Below, piece by piece: positions 34,877 through 44,954 of a DNA stretch of 55,451 nucleotides. The notes beneath the pieces are model-generated. The model did no database searches, was not told where the DNA came from, and worked only from the letters and a program-made list of their open reading frames with translations. Position 1 is the stretch's first letter, and each line of letters opens with the position of its first letter. The translations under genes were made by a program, and so were the position numbers. This DNA is from Nemertoderma westbladi. Its lineage: Eukaryota; Xenacoelomorpha; Nemertodermatida; Nemertodermatidae. Location of the stretch: contig JAUCBJ010001623.1 of the NCBI GenBank assembly GCA_032718475.1, positions 1 through 55,451 on the forward strand, read 5' to 3'.

Positions 34877-35661
34877 GTAAAAAACTTATCTTCGGTGCTG
34901 GTTCCCAGATCGGAATGTTGTAGATCAACCTACAAGCTACAACCAGAATAACCTAACCGTGAATGTATAAACGTATACCGGCTGACCGGTATCTTCAAAG
35001 ATCAAACAGAAAGACAGACGACGGTAGGCCTACCCTAAAACCTTAAAGGTGAAACATCAGGATTAACTAACTAGCAACCAATCAAGTAAGTTCAGAAGTT
35101 GTTAGATTAGAAAGAAGAAACTGATGTAGGCTGCTAATACGTGTCTGCCGATAACAGGATAAACTACATCTATAATTACGGAATTAGATAATACAGTAAT
35201 ACGCTGTCAGTTAGAATAGCCAGTGCCTGAGTGCTGGACTTGACCAGTTGAAAGAATACCGGTAACCTGGTAAACTATTATATACCGGATCCCCGGTACT
35301 ACTACTACTATACCCAGATACCGTACAGCCGTATACCGTATCATACCGGTACAGAACTGCGGAACCACCAATCACAGAATCGGTACCGGCATACCGGTAC
35401 CAAACCACCAATATCGGCTAATACCAGAATACTGGTGATGGTTGGATAATCCTCATACCAGTACTAAGAGTATATATACTGGGATGCTGATATATATAAT
35501 ATAATATGGTATATATAAAGCTGCAAAGATAAAATATATACTGGTATATACAGATATACTGATATCCCATATCTTAATTGGCTGCAGATAAAGTTTGTGA
35601 TTGAAAAACTTTATAGTAGGGTACAGTTGTCCTGCAATAAATAACCGTTTCAAATGCTGAA
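34877..35661 (+). other. BEL/Pao 5' untranslated leader
   Basis: 'tggttcccagatcgg' about 21 bases after the LTR is a candidate primer site, but I could not assign a tRNA. The leader is rich in 'taccggt' palindromes (about 34970-35410), which may fold. Confidence 0.5.
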
Positions 35662-38600
35662 ATGGATGAACAGCAGGTCGCCACTGCATCCAATTACCCA
35701 AAAAGGGTTAAACCACCCACATATTATGTAGCGATTGAAGAATACGAAAAATCTAAGTCTCGTTTGGAGGATTTATTTGGTATTCTTGCCACTGAATTAA
35801 ATAATATTGAGGAAGTAAATTCACACGTTGCTAAACTGAAAGCAGCAAAACATGAATTAGACAATACTTATTGCAAGCTTATAGCTCATCTTAACAAACA
35901 TGCTGTAACTCAGGAAAAGCTGCAAACAACCACAAATTATCAAACCCAAATTAAAATTTATAGGGAGATAATTAAGGGTCTTTCTGACCAAAGGAAAAGT
36001 TTTGGAGCAGAATCAAGCATAGACACCCAGTCAATTGCTCAAATTAGCATTGATAATCGATCCTCTGTGTGTGAATTTAATACACCTCCAGCAAACACCT
36101 TGTTAGATACAGTCCCCCATCCCTCAGATGTAGAGATTGGGACAATGTTCGATACAGTGCCCCATCCATCTAATGTTGAGATTGGGACAAACCCTATCAC
36201 AGGAGTGGCTAACTTATTTGAATTTGATAGTTGCAGTGTCAATGAAGTAAATGCAAAGGGATCACACCCTAACCCTGAAGTTAACCATAGGATAAATCTC
36301 TACCTTGAGCAACAGCGAGAATTGAATAAACCAATATATGGCGATTCAAATCAGCTTACAGGAATGCCTTTAAACCATAACCATAATGATAACAATAGTG
36401 TCAGTTCATGTGCAAACTATATACCATCCTTTATAAATAATAGCATTCCTACTTATGCAAATGTTAACTTTAACGCCATTTCTAGTACTTCCCTTACAGT
36501 GGGGAGACACCCCTCAGCCCCTTTGTCTAGCCCAGTGTGCACTTCAATGTACAAAACCCCAATATTGCCTTTTGGAACAAGTTATATAAATCCAACCGGA
36601 GTATCGGCAGATAATAAAACAGTGACTTGGGGGTTATACACACAAGCAGAACCATTTATACCAGCAAAGGCCCAAGTTCCAGTTTCAATAGCTGGTTGTA
36701 GTGCAGCGCCATATCCGCCCCCTGTTCCAAATTATACTAGTATGAGTTCTAATAGTCCAGTAACTCCCTTCAATTATATTGACCACTCTTCTCAATATCT
36801 AATTCGTAAGGAATTATTAGAAAAATCGTCAGAGCCATTCAAGGGTGAACCATATAGATTCCGTACATGGGCAATGATCCTTGAAAATAGGCTAACTGGT
36901 ATAGAATTATCTCCTCTGGACAAAATATCATTCTTGAAAAGTAATACTATTGGAAAGCCATTAGAACTGATCAATAATTTGGTCGATGCCAGCAGTGCTG
37001 ATCCTACTACAACACTCCAAACAATTTGGAAAGAGCTGGCGCTAAGATTTGGTTCTGGCCCTGAAATTGCAGCTGGGCTAAGGGCCAAATTAACAAACTT
37101 TCATCCAATAAAACGTGGAGATCCAGCTAGCAGGGTCCGTGACCTCGCTGACCTCTGCAGAGTAATAGAACTCAATGTTTATAGTATCCCAGAGTTGAGT
37201 GAATTCAATCTGGGTTCTGGACTTCGCGAAATAAGATCTAAGCTCCCAGACTGGATTGATAACAAATGGATAGACAAGGGAGGGTATTTTGAGGAAAATA
37301 AAGGTTACCACCCACCTTTTTCTTTCTTTTGCGATTTTTTATCAACAATTGCGAGACATATTTGCAGTCCCCACTTTCAAAAGGTGAATTCTCCATTACC
37401 ATATAAGAAGGATCATTTCTTAGGTCAAAAGGAACGCATAAATAAGCATGATATATACATACATGATAACAAACGTTCGCTGAAGTCTGAGAATAATAGA
37501 TCACCAATTTCTTGTATACATTGTAACAAAACAGGTCATTCACTAATTGATTGCAAAGTCTTTGAGAGGCTATCGTATCCAGAAAGGAAACATTTAGCAC
37601 AGCAAAGCAGGTTATGCTATCGTTGTCTCGGAGAACACCTTAGTATTAACTGTAAAGGGTCAATGACATGCAGCAAGTGCAAAAAGAAAAATCATACCAC
37701 GGCAATGCACAGAAATCCACCAGCAGCAACTGAGAACCAACGTGAGGGATCTAATAGAGTGAAGACTGATGAAAATGTGGACCAGACAGCATTATGCACT
37801 GCACTGTGTGGCTTGGGCGCCAGAAGCTGTGGTAAAACATTCCTCGTTGACATTAAAGCACCAAAGGTTTCAGAGAAAACAATGCGGGTATATGCTATTG
37901 TTGATGAGCAGTCTGACTCTTCTTACATCGACCCTAAGGTGCTTTCCTTCCTTCAGTTGCATTCCCCAATCTATGATTATACAGTATCTACCCTCAGTGG
38001 TCATCATTGCAAGGTTAGTGGTATGGTAGCAGAAGGGCTAACAATAAATGGAGTTGGAATGTCCTCAGACTATGATCTCCCATGCTTATTTAGTAATGAT
38101 TGGATTCCAGATACGAAAAGTGAAGTAGCCTCTCCTTCTTTGGTGGAATCTCTTCCTCAGATTAAACATTTATCTTTCAAATTTCAGCCATTGGATGAAG
38201 AAGCTGAAACTTTAATGTTATTAGGTAGAAACTGTGGAGCTTTGATGCAAACAAAGACACATAACAGCATGGCTCCTATAGTTCATGAGACGCCTCTTGG
38301 ATGGGCTTTAGTTGGTGAAACCTGTCCTATTGGCAAGATCAGTAAAAATAAAATAGTAAACAAAACCTTGGCAAAGTTTCGTTGTTCTGACCAACATCAA
38401 TCATCATCATTCACCTTTGGAATGGCAAGTCCTATTTTACTACCAGAAGATAAGGAAACCAAAAGCATTCGTAATGATGTGTTTGCTATGTTCAAAGATG
38501 ATGATTGTGATGGTAAATCTATAGAAGACTATATATTTGATGACAGAATATTGTCCAATTTAGAAGTTACTGCTGATGGCAGTATTCAGTTGCCACTACC

Positions 38601-41562
38601 ATTTCGACAAGAAAATCCAAATCTCCCAAATAATCATGATCCTGTCTTTAAACGAACAAGTAATACGCTTAATAAAATCAAGACTGATCCTAATAAGCTT
38701 AACCAATGTTTGAAATCGATGGGCAAATGCATTAACAGCGGAAAGTTTGAAAAGGTTCCTAATGAACAGTTACATGGTATACCAGGAAAGGTATGGTACA
38801 TTCCTGTGTTTGCTGTTACACAACCGAAAAAAGATAAAGTTCGGGTGGTATTTGATAGCTCGGCTTCATATTTTGGCACAAGCCTGAATAAAGAATTATT
38901 AAAGGGGCCAGACCAAAATAATCAATTACGAGATGTGTTGATCCGGTTCAGGGAGGGTGAAATTGGTTTCACAGCTGATGTGGAATCGATGTTCCATTGT
39001 TTCAAGGTCACTCCACATCATAGAGATTTTATGAGATTCTTCTGGTTTGACCACAATGACCCTTCACAACCTATTGTTGCTTATAGAAGCACTGTACATA
39101 TATTCGGTAATAGTCCAAGTCCCCCTATTGCCACAATTGGTCTCAGAAAGACTGTTGACCTTATGCCGGAAGAGACTCCTCCACCAGTAAAGGACTATAT
39201 CAATGATCATTTTTATGTGGATGATGGTCTTGGGTCTGAAGACTCAACAAAATCAGCAATTGATACATTACAAGGCACCATAAATACACTTGGTAGGTTT
39301 AATATACATCTCCATAAATTGGCATGCAGTGATCCAAATGTTTTGAAAGCATTCCCTATTTCTGAACATGTTGAGTTGAAATCATTTGAAAATGAGGCTA
39401 ATCAGAAAACCCTTGGAGTTGCATGGAATGTGTTAAAAGATAGGTTTGTCATTTTAGTAGATATACCAGATCGACCCTTCACGAAGAGAGGGATTCTGTC
39501 CACAGTCAACTCTATATTTGACCCAATAGGGATTGCAAGCCCAGTTGTATTGGCCGGAAGACTTATTCAGCGGAAGGTGATTCCAAAAAAAGCTGATACC
39601 TCCAATGAACTAGAAGCTTGTGGCTGGGATGGTGAGCTTCCAGCATTTTACAGACCTGCATGGGAGAGGTGGAAGGAAACACTTGAATCATTACCACTCC
39701 TATCCATTCCAAGGGGTTTTCGACCTATAGGTTTTGGACAAATAGTGAGACAAGAAATACATGCCTATTCCGATGCATCTGAAGATGCTATTGGATATGT
39801 GATATACCTGAGATCATTCAACGAAGATGATCAAATCTCTATCTCTTTTGTTTCAGGAAATGCCAAGGTAGCTCCACAGTCAGCCACTTCCATGCCTCGT
39901 TTAGAACTTTGTGCAGCTGTTGAACTGGTAATGGCTGTATGTTCAGTTATTTCTGCATTAAAGAAAAAACCATGCAATAGTTGGTACTATACCGATAGCC
40001 GAGTCGTTTTAGGGTATATAAACAACAATAGCAAGAGGTTCTCCAAATATGTTGAGCGTCGATCACATATAATACGAAACTCTAGCTTGCCTACACAATG
40101 GGAATATGTCCCAACTGGCGATAACCCTGCCGATAGAGCTACACGACCCACAGATCCAAAGTCATTAACTGATCCAAAGAGTACATGGTTGACAGGCCCA
40201 AGAGTGTTGAAGTCTGCAAGGTATCCTACAAAAATTCCATATCCTTACACTGCTATAGATGTTGATGATTTACCAGAGCGCAAACCATTAATAGAGGTTG
40301 GTAAAGTATTGATTACACACAAACGCCAAGGAATTTTTGACAATGTCTATAAACGTTTCAGCGAATGGAAGACTGTGATCAATGTGGCCAAGTATGTACT
40401 AATGGCATGTAAACTAATGACTAAGAAAATAGCAGAAGGTAATAACAATTCTCAAACCATCAGCGATTGTGATGCTGTCAATGCTCTAGTGCATGATGCA
40501 CAATATCAGAGTTACCCAGAACTGATAAAACATTTATCAACTGGATCAACTATAGCAGAATCCAGTAAAATTCTGGAGTTGTCCCCTTTTCTTAATGGAT
40601 CTAAGACATTACTGGTTGGAGGTAGGTTAAAGAACTCTGATGTCCCATTCGACTCCAGACACCCTTACCTCATACCTAAAGATCATCCAATAGCTGGAGT
40701 AATCGTGACATACTACCATACCAGAGTCTTTCACCAGGGCCGACATATTACTCATGGGATGATTCGTCAAAACGGTTTTCATATTGAAGATGGTAATAAA
40801 CTTATAAGAGAAATAATAAAGAGTTGTATCATTTGTAAGAAACTTAGAGGGTCCTTTTGTGTACAGAAGATGGCCAACCTCCCATTAGATCGAGTCTCTC
40901 GTGTTGCTCCCTTCACCAATACGGGCATCGATGTTTTTGGGCCATGGAAGGTTGCAAATGGGCGCACTACTCGAAGTAACACAGGTATCAGAAAGATATG
41001 GGCGCTTCTCTTAACTTGCCTAGTATCACGGGCAGTTCATGTTGAGCTCCTTCCAGCTTTAGACACAACAGCATTTAAGAATGCTTTTCATAGGTTCCTA
41101 GCCATCAGGGGAGCTTGTGTCCTCCTCCGTAGTGATCAAGGCTCCAATTTCATTGGTGCTCACAACCAAGATGACAATGAAGTCGATATCGATGCAGTTA
41201 TAAAAGATCTCAACTCAATCGGTATTGATTGGAATTTCAACCCTCCACACTCCAGCCATTTTGGTGGAGTTTGGGAGCGCAAGATTGGTTGCATAAGGCG
41301 TGTCCTTGACGCCACAATCTTACTCTCTGAACCACGATTATTGACATACGATGAGCTACATACTGTAATTGTTGAAAGCGCTGCAGTAGTAAACTCTACC
41401 CCATTATGGGAAGTTTCTTCCAGTCCAGATGACCCCCAACCATTGTCTCCCAATATGATATTGACTTTGAAGGATGATTCCATCTCTACAACTTGTTTCT
41501 CCAATCAAGATCAGCTGGCCTATGGGAAATATCGTTGGAGACGAGTACAGTATCTAGGTTGA
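35662..41562 (+). CDS. BEL/Pao Gag-Pol polyprotein
   Basis: 1966 codons. Residues about 25-90 are a coiled-coil-like segment; a DUF1759-type gag region follows (PFKGEPYRFRTWAM near 390). Zinc knuckles are at CIHCNKTGHSLIDC (about 617), CYRCLGEHLSINC (about 652) and CSKCKKKNHTTAMH (about 670). The retropepsin-like part (DUF1758, about 745) has DEQSDSS instead of the usual D-S/T-G triad. RT has DVESMFHCF (about 1105) and an intact YVDD (about 1184). RNase H begins at AYSDASEDAIG (about 1367). Integrase has its H-H-C-C finger (about 1675-1725) and D, D and E at GIDVFGPW, RSDQGSNF and GVWERKIG. All core residues appear present. The frame stops at YLG* by a one-base shift; the missing tail continues at 41565-41917. 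Confidence 0.95.
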   Translation: MDEQQVATASNYPKRVKPPTYYVAIEEYEKSKSRLEDLFGILATELNNIEEVNSHVAKLKAAKHELDNTYCKLIAHLNKHAVTQEKLQTTTNYQTQIKIYREIIKGLSDQRKSFGAESSIDTQSIAQISIDNRSSVCEFNTPPANTLLDTVPHPSDVEIGTMFDTVPHPSNVEIGTNPITGVANLFEFDSCSVNEVNAKGSHPNPEVNHRINLYLEQQRELNKPIYGDSNQLTGMPLNHNHNDNNSVSSCANYIPSFINNSIPTYANVNFNAISSTSLTVGRHPSAPLSSPVCTSMYKTPILPFGTSYINPTGVSADNKTVTWGLYTQAEPFIPAKAQVPVSIAGCSAAPYPPPVPNYTSMSSNSPVTPFNYIDHSSQYLIRKELLEKSSEPFKGEPYRFRTWAMILENRLTGIELSPLDKISFLKSNTIGKPLELINNLVDASSADPTTTLQTIWKELALRFGSGPEIAAGLRAKLTNFHPIKRGDPASRVRDLADLCRVIELNVYSIPELSEFNLGSGLREIRSKLPDWIDNKWIDKGGYFEENKGYHPPFSFFCDFLSTIARHICSPHFQKVNSPLPYKKDHFLGQKERINKHDIYIHDNKRSLKSENNRSPISCIHCNKTGHSLIDCKVFERLSYPERKHLAQQSRLCYRCLGEHLSINCKGSMTCSKCKKKNHTTAMHRNPPAATENQREGSNRVKTDENVDQTALCTALCGLGARSCGKTFLVDIKAPKVSEKTMRVYAIVDEQSDSSYIDPKVLSFLQLHSPIYDYTVSTLSGHHCKVSGMVAEGLTINGVGMSSDYDLPCLFSNDWIPDTKSEVASPSLVESLPQIKHLSFKFQPLDEEAETLMLLGRNCGALMQTKTHNSMAPIVHETPLGWALVGETCPIGKISKNKIVNKTLAKFRCSDQHQSSSFTFGMASPILLPEDKETKSIRNDVFAMFKDDDCDGKSIEDYIFDDRILSNLEVTADGSIQLPLPFRQENPNLPNNHDPVFKRTSNTLNKIKTDPNKLNQCLKSMGKCINSGKFEKVPNEQLHGIPGKVWYIPVFAVTQPKKDKVRVVFDSSASYFGTSLNKELLKGPDQNNQLRDVLIRFREGEIGFTADVESMFHCFKVTPHHRDFMRFFWFDHNDPSQPIVAYRSTVHIFGNSPSPPIATIGLRKTVDLMPEETPPPVKDYINDHFYVDDGLGSEDSTKSAIDTLQGTINTLGRFNIHLHKLACSDPNVLKAFPISEHVELKSFENEANQKTLGVAWNVLKDRFVILVDIPDRPFTKRGILSTVNSIFDPIGIASPVVLAGRLIQRKVIPKKADTSNELEACGWDGELPAFYRPAWERWKETLESLPLLSIPRGFRPIGFGQIVRQEIHAYSDASEDAIGYVIYLRSFNEDDQISISFVSGNAKVAPQSATSMPRLELCAAVELVMAVCSVISALKKKPCNSWYYTDSRVVLGYINNNSKRFSKYVERRSHIIRNSSLPTQWEYVPTGDNPADRATRPTDPKSLTDPKSTWLTGPRVLKSARYPTKIPYPYTAIDVDDLPERKPLIEVGKVLITHKRQGIFDNVYKRFSEWKTVINVAKYVLMACKLMTKKIAEGNNNSQTISDCDAVNALVHDAQYQSYPELIKHLSTGSTIAESSKILELSPFLNGSKTLLVGGRLKNSDVPFDSRHPYLIPKDHPIAGVIVTYYHTRVFHQGRHITHGMIRQNGFHIEDGNKLIREIIKSCIICKKLRGSFCVQKMANLPLDRVSRVAPFTNTGIDVFGPWKVANGRTTRSNTGIRKIWALLLTCLVSRAVHVELLPALDTTAFKNAFHRFLAIRGACVLLRSDQGSNFIGAHNQDDNEVDIDAVIKDLNSIGIDWNFNPPHSSHFGGVWERKIGCIRRVLDATILLSEPRLLTYDELHTVIVESAAVVNSTPLWEVSSSPDDPQPLSPNMILTLKDDSISTTCFSNQDQLAYGKYRWRRVQYLG

Positions 41563-41564
41563 TC

Positions 41565-41917
41565 AATTCTGGATAAGGTGGCGCAATGACTACCTTCAAC
41601 TGTTACAGAGACGGATGAAGTGGAAAAATCCAAAACGTTCAATTATGATTGGAGATATTGTTCTGATCCGAGACAAAACGAAACATAGAAATAACTGGCC
41701 AACCGGGAGAGTGACTGCCGTGAAGAAAGGTGATGATAACCTGGTTCGCTCTGCAACTATTGCAGTACCCAAATCAACTGCTAAGGGTGAAATAAAGAAA
41801 CCATGCTATGATCGTCCTATACATGAGTTGGTTCTCCTCATCCCACATGATCCCGAGGTTTCCCCAGCAGCGGCATATAATAATGGATCTAATGATTTCA
41901 ACACTGGTCGCATATAG
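41565..41917 (+). pseudogene. BEL/Pao integrase C-terminal domain (DUF5641), out of frame
   Basis: This is the next frame after the shift. It contains NPKRSIMIGDIVLIRDKTK, NNWPTGRVTAVKKGDDN and YDRPIHELVLL, the hallmarks of the domain that follows integrase in BEL/Pao Pol. In the main frame the protein ends after RRVQYLG. One extra G at about 41555-41556 ('ctaggttgat') explains the split. Confidence 0.88.
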
Positions 41918-41955
41918 ACTTGAAATTATGGAAGCGGCAGATGCCGAGTGGGGAG

Positions 41956-42388
41956 TGTTATGGACATAAGTTATATATATTAATGGACATAAGCTATATT
42001 AACGGACATAAACGTTATACAGATAAATGCCATACTACAGTAACATAATGACTTCAGACTTTACTAACATCAATAGCATGTAGCTAGCTTACTGCTTATT
42101 AATGCAGCACTTAGGACTACAGGATTATTTGTCATAATGTACATACTGACTACTTAGGATTGTCTGTCATAATGTACCCAGGACGCTGTGAACCAGTGGC
42201 CTAACTTTACAAGTTTTTTACCAGCTTATTATACGATGTTAATGTAACGAAGGAATTAAATGTAAATGTTATCGGAAGTTAGCAAACTCGGTCATGTTTT
42301 TCCTACGGTGTATGTTATTGTGTAATGGCTGCGTTATACGCCTGAAATACCAGCTGACTATAGTAAAAGGGCTGCGTTGCTCAGGACA
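41956..42388 (+). repeat. BEL/Pao 3' LTR
   Basis: 433 bp. It is preceded by the purine-rich 'gccgagtggggag', a candidate polypurine tract. Nearly identical to the 5' LTR. Confidence 0.93.
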
Positions 42389-42676
42389 TCATTATAATAT
42401 ATGTCATATTTTATATATACATATATACTACCATATATATAGCCATGTATGTAGTTTAATCATTTAAGGTAAACAAATAAGTAATTTTGAATAACATTCA
42501 ATGAAAAGTAAAAATATGTAATATCAAATATGAAACACGAAACATCTGACATAACTCCCTCTTCTCTATCCTGGCTGGTACCTGAACGAAATTGAAGGCG
42601 CCACAATCATCACAAATGTTCCTATTTGCTTTCATCATTTTAACTCCAAATTTATAATTTTTTTCCCATTTAACAG

Positions 42677-43878
42677 TTTGACCCTGACCCAGTAAAGATA
42701 CTATGTGATGATATTCTCGGCTGCACAGAGACCTGTCCCTTCTGTAATGCGCCGTGTGAGCTGGGGTTGTCCGGCCATGCAGATCGTGCAGACACGGATG
42801 CTATCACGCACCATCGCACAGAGATTCACAGACCCGAATGTCTCAATGGCATGAAAATGTTGCACAACAACATCATGTACATACAGATTTGCTCAACATC
42901 TGTCCATTCAGACTGGAAATTTAAAACGGAAGAAACAAAGGTAAATGTGAAAGAGAAATTAACATCGTATATTATTTCAAACTTATTTACATTTATTCAT
43001 TTATATTTCAAGCCGGGTACAGAGATTAGAGATACACTTTTCGGTGACAACCTTGTCAACAATGCAACTATAAAGTGTATGTACAGTAAACCATCATCCG
43101 CAACTCGATTTAGTACGTATAGTAATATTATTAATCTTATGCTTAATATTCACAATATTTATAAAGAACATAAGTGTTATACGTATAAGCTTACGTACGT
43201 GCTTACTTACGTATAGCTTCTTACGCGAGTCCGACTTAGCTCTCATATCCTGAGAGTTGAAATGGGCGCTGGAACAGGACACCGAGGGACCGCAGAGTGT
43301 GTCACTGTAAATCCCCGGAAATACACCATCTGTAATTATTCAGAATTTCCCCAAGACATAGGAAACTTTCGTAATGTTCATTGTTTGTAAACCTCCATGT
43401 GTCGGTTTTCTTTTTCTAGCCAGTTGCCGTCACATACGATCATGAAAGCGAGACCATAATCTTGGCCATGGCCAGGAGTCTAAGAATTTTCGGGATAAGT
43501 TTTATGTAATCTTTCAAAAATTATCCTAAGACATATCATAAATAATAAATAATATCAGTATGGTAAATTGAAAATAAATTCATTTCATAACATGTGTAGT
43601 TATAATATTTTTTTATTTAGTTATTACTTGAACAATTTTGTTCACAGGGCGAATTCGTTAAATACAAAGATTACCGAAAATACTTTCCAACTTGGCACAT
43701 CCCACCAGATACTGCGCTGAACGCTTCCTTATACTGGAAGTGGTTTGTCGGTAGATTCGCGGACGAATTAACCCGATTCTATGGTTACAAGAAATCCAAA
43801 GATCCCGTTCTCAAAAGATGGAAGCAAATATCCTGGAGAGACGTTGAGGCAGACATGAGAGAAAAGTATAATTTATAA
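42677..43878 (+). CDS. C terminus of a VLIG/URGCP-like large GTPase-family protein (last two exons)
   Basis: Exons 42677-42940 and 43648-43878, both in phase 0, with acceptors 'tttaacag' and 'ttcacag' and donor 'aaag|gtaaat'; together 164 codons. The first exon has a Cys/His cluster (CTETCPFCNAPCELG, then HADRAD, HH and HRPECLNG). The second has the closing signature YFPTWHIPPD, YWKWFVGRFADEL, then W..ISW. This pair (C..C..C..H/HRP..G finger, then W.I.PD...YWKW) is what I recall from the C termini of very large inducible GTPases and URGCP relatives, linked to immunity in vertebrates. The GTPase domain is not in the window; upstream exons, if any, lie beyond the BEL insertion. The family call rests on memory of the motif, not on an alignment. 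Confidence 0.6.
42941..43647 (+). other. intron of the VLIG/URGCP-like gene
   Basis: 707-bp AT-rich intron with GT-AG ends. A short segment after 'tttttctag' at 43420 reads open for about 27 codons and could be an alternative exon, but I see no matching partner. Confidence 0.6.
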
Positions 43879-44756
43879 AAACTCAAACCTTTTTTTCCTT
43901 GAGATCAGAAATCAAATTTCAGATAGATATCCAAATATAAACGTCCAACAACACATATTTTCCACAAATTGTGTCTTTTGCGATTTAAAAAAATCTTCTC
44001 ATTTTCATGAGAAGTCATCATGACTTGACCGATATCAGTTTATATTTATAATCAATAATCATTTTATTATCGGTATACCATAATTTATCATTTACTCTAC
44101 CGTGAAAATCGGCTTAAAAGCGACGGCAACCCTTAAGCCTGACGATTACTTAATGAAATCATTAATAATTAATTATTAAACAATTTCGTAAAAAGCGTAA
44201 AATTTGGAAGTAAAATGGAGCATCAACAAATAAGAATAAGTAATAATGCTGGCATCCGGTGTTGATTAGAACAAATTCGACGGGATATTTTAATTATATA
44301 TATTTGGTAATATTTTTTTGTGCATCAATTTTTTAATAATCTTATATAATTTTGTCCCCTTTTTGTTACAATTTCGTTTTCGGTTAATAAAACATATATG
44401 ATTATTATTATATTATATTACAGTTTGTTTTAATTAATAATTAGTCTACCTCTATATTGTAATTGGGCATTTAATTTCATGGCATTTGGTATGTAAAAAT
44501 AGATTATAAATAAAGTTTTCATGATCATGCTAATTGATGCTTTGATTAAATACGTAGAAATATACTTATATAGGCCTACTAATAATATATTACACAATCT
44601 CTGATATACACTATATATATGGATATATTTGCAACACATCTCCAAAATTTTACTATACATATCTACATATTTACAATATAATACAATAATTCTATAAACC
44701 ACCGGGTGCAAATTAATATGGTGGACTTGAGCGGCGTGATTTGTAATCTTTTTTTT
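43879..44756. other. intergenic, no gene seen
   Basis: AT-rich sequence with the presumed 3' UTR of the preceding gene; 'aataaa' occurs near 44387. No other feature supported. Confidence 0.45.
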
Positions 44757-44810
44757 ATGTAATATTATGGTTTTGTTCAGAAATGGAAAAAACGAGAAAG
44801 CGCGTCACCG

Positions 44811-44821
44811 GGGGTTGAACC
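44811..44821 (-). promoter_or_regulatory. pol III B-box
   Basis: Minus strand 'ggttcaacccc' fits the B-box consensus GGTTCRANNCC at every position. It begins directly after the ribozyme's 3' strand. Confidence 0.6.
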
Positions 44822-44867
44822 AGCGCTATACGAACGTTTCAGCCTATCAGGCCTCATCAGTAGCGCT
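44822..44867 (-). ncRNA. hammerhead ribozyme motif, type I
   Basis: Reading the minus strand 5' to 3': stem I 'agcgcta', core 'ctgatga', stem II 'ggcct-gat-aggct', core 'gaa', stem III 'acg-tt-cgt', cleavage residue A, then stem I 'tagcgct'. Stem I pairs perfectly over 7 bp; stem II is 5 bp with one G-U; stem III is 3 bp with a 2-base loop, the short form known from retroelement-associated hammerheads that may act as dimers. Every conserved catalytic position (CUGAUGA, GAA, UH) is present. Predicted cleavage lies between 44829 and 44828 on the minus strand. Activity is inferred, not shown. Confidence 0.82.
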
Positions 44868-44869
44868 AA

Positions 44870-44881
44870 CCAGTTGAGCCA
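44870..44881 (-). promoter_or_regulatory. pol III A-box-like sequence
   Basis: Minus strand 'tggctcaactgg' matches the tRNA A-box TRGCNNAGYNGG with one mismatch. It lies 2 bases before the ribozyme. The flanking sequence does not fold as a full tRNA (no matching T-stem), so this is a tRNA-derived head rather than a tRNA gene. Confidence 0.55.
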
Positions 44882-44954
44882 CTAGCCCCTGACATTCACT
44901 ATCCCAGCAATGTTCGCATTTTTTCCATTTCTGAACAAAACCATAATATTACAT

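Larger units (their letters stand above)
34424..42388 (+). mobile_element. BEL/Pao LTR retrotransposon, nearly intact
   Basis: An 8.0-kb element with TG...CA LTRs at 34424-34876 and 41956-42388. The LTRs differ by about three substitutions and one 20-bp indel, so insertion was recent. A single open frame (35662-41562) encodes gag, protease, RT, RNase H and integrase in the order typical of BEL/Pao. One single-base frameshift near 41555 separates the last domain. No target duplication is visible ('aacac' at left, 'tcatt' at right). No envelope gene. Confidence 0.95.
44757..44954. mobile_element. 198-bp palindromic element with 36-bp perfect TIRs enclosing a hammerhead
   Basis: Arms 44757-44792 and 44919-44954 are exact reverse complements (outer end 'atgtaatattatgg', inner end 'atggaaaaaa'). 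Between them, on the minus strand, lie an A-box-like sequence, a hammerhead core and a B-box. A T6 run formed by the left arm on the minus strand could stop pol III. No target duplication was seen. One arm recurs alone at 13165-13204, so the element is repetitive. Confidence 0.85.

Noticed and set aside
34877-35661. Dense 'taccggt' palindromes as regulatory operators
   Set aside because: They lie in the leader of the BEL/Pao element and look like low-complexity drift; no regular spacing was found.
44811-44890. Functional tRNA gene on the minus strand
   Set aside because: A- and B-box-like sequences are present, but the acceptor and T stems do not pair and the middle is a hammerhead core instead of an anticodon arm.
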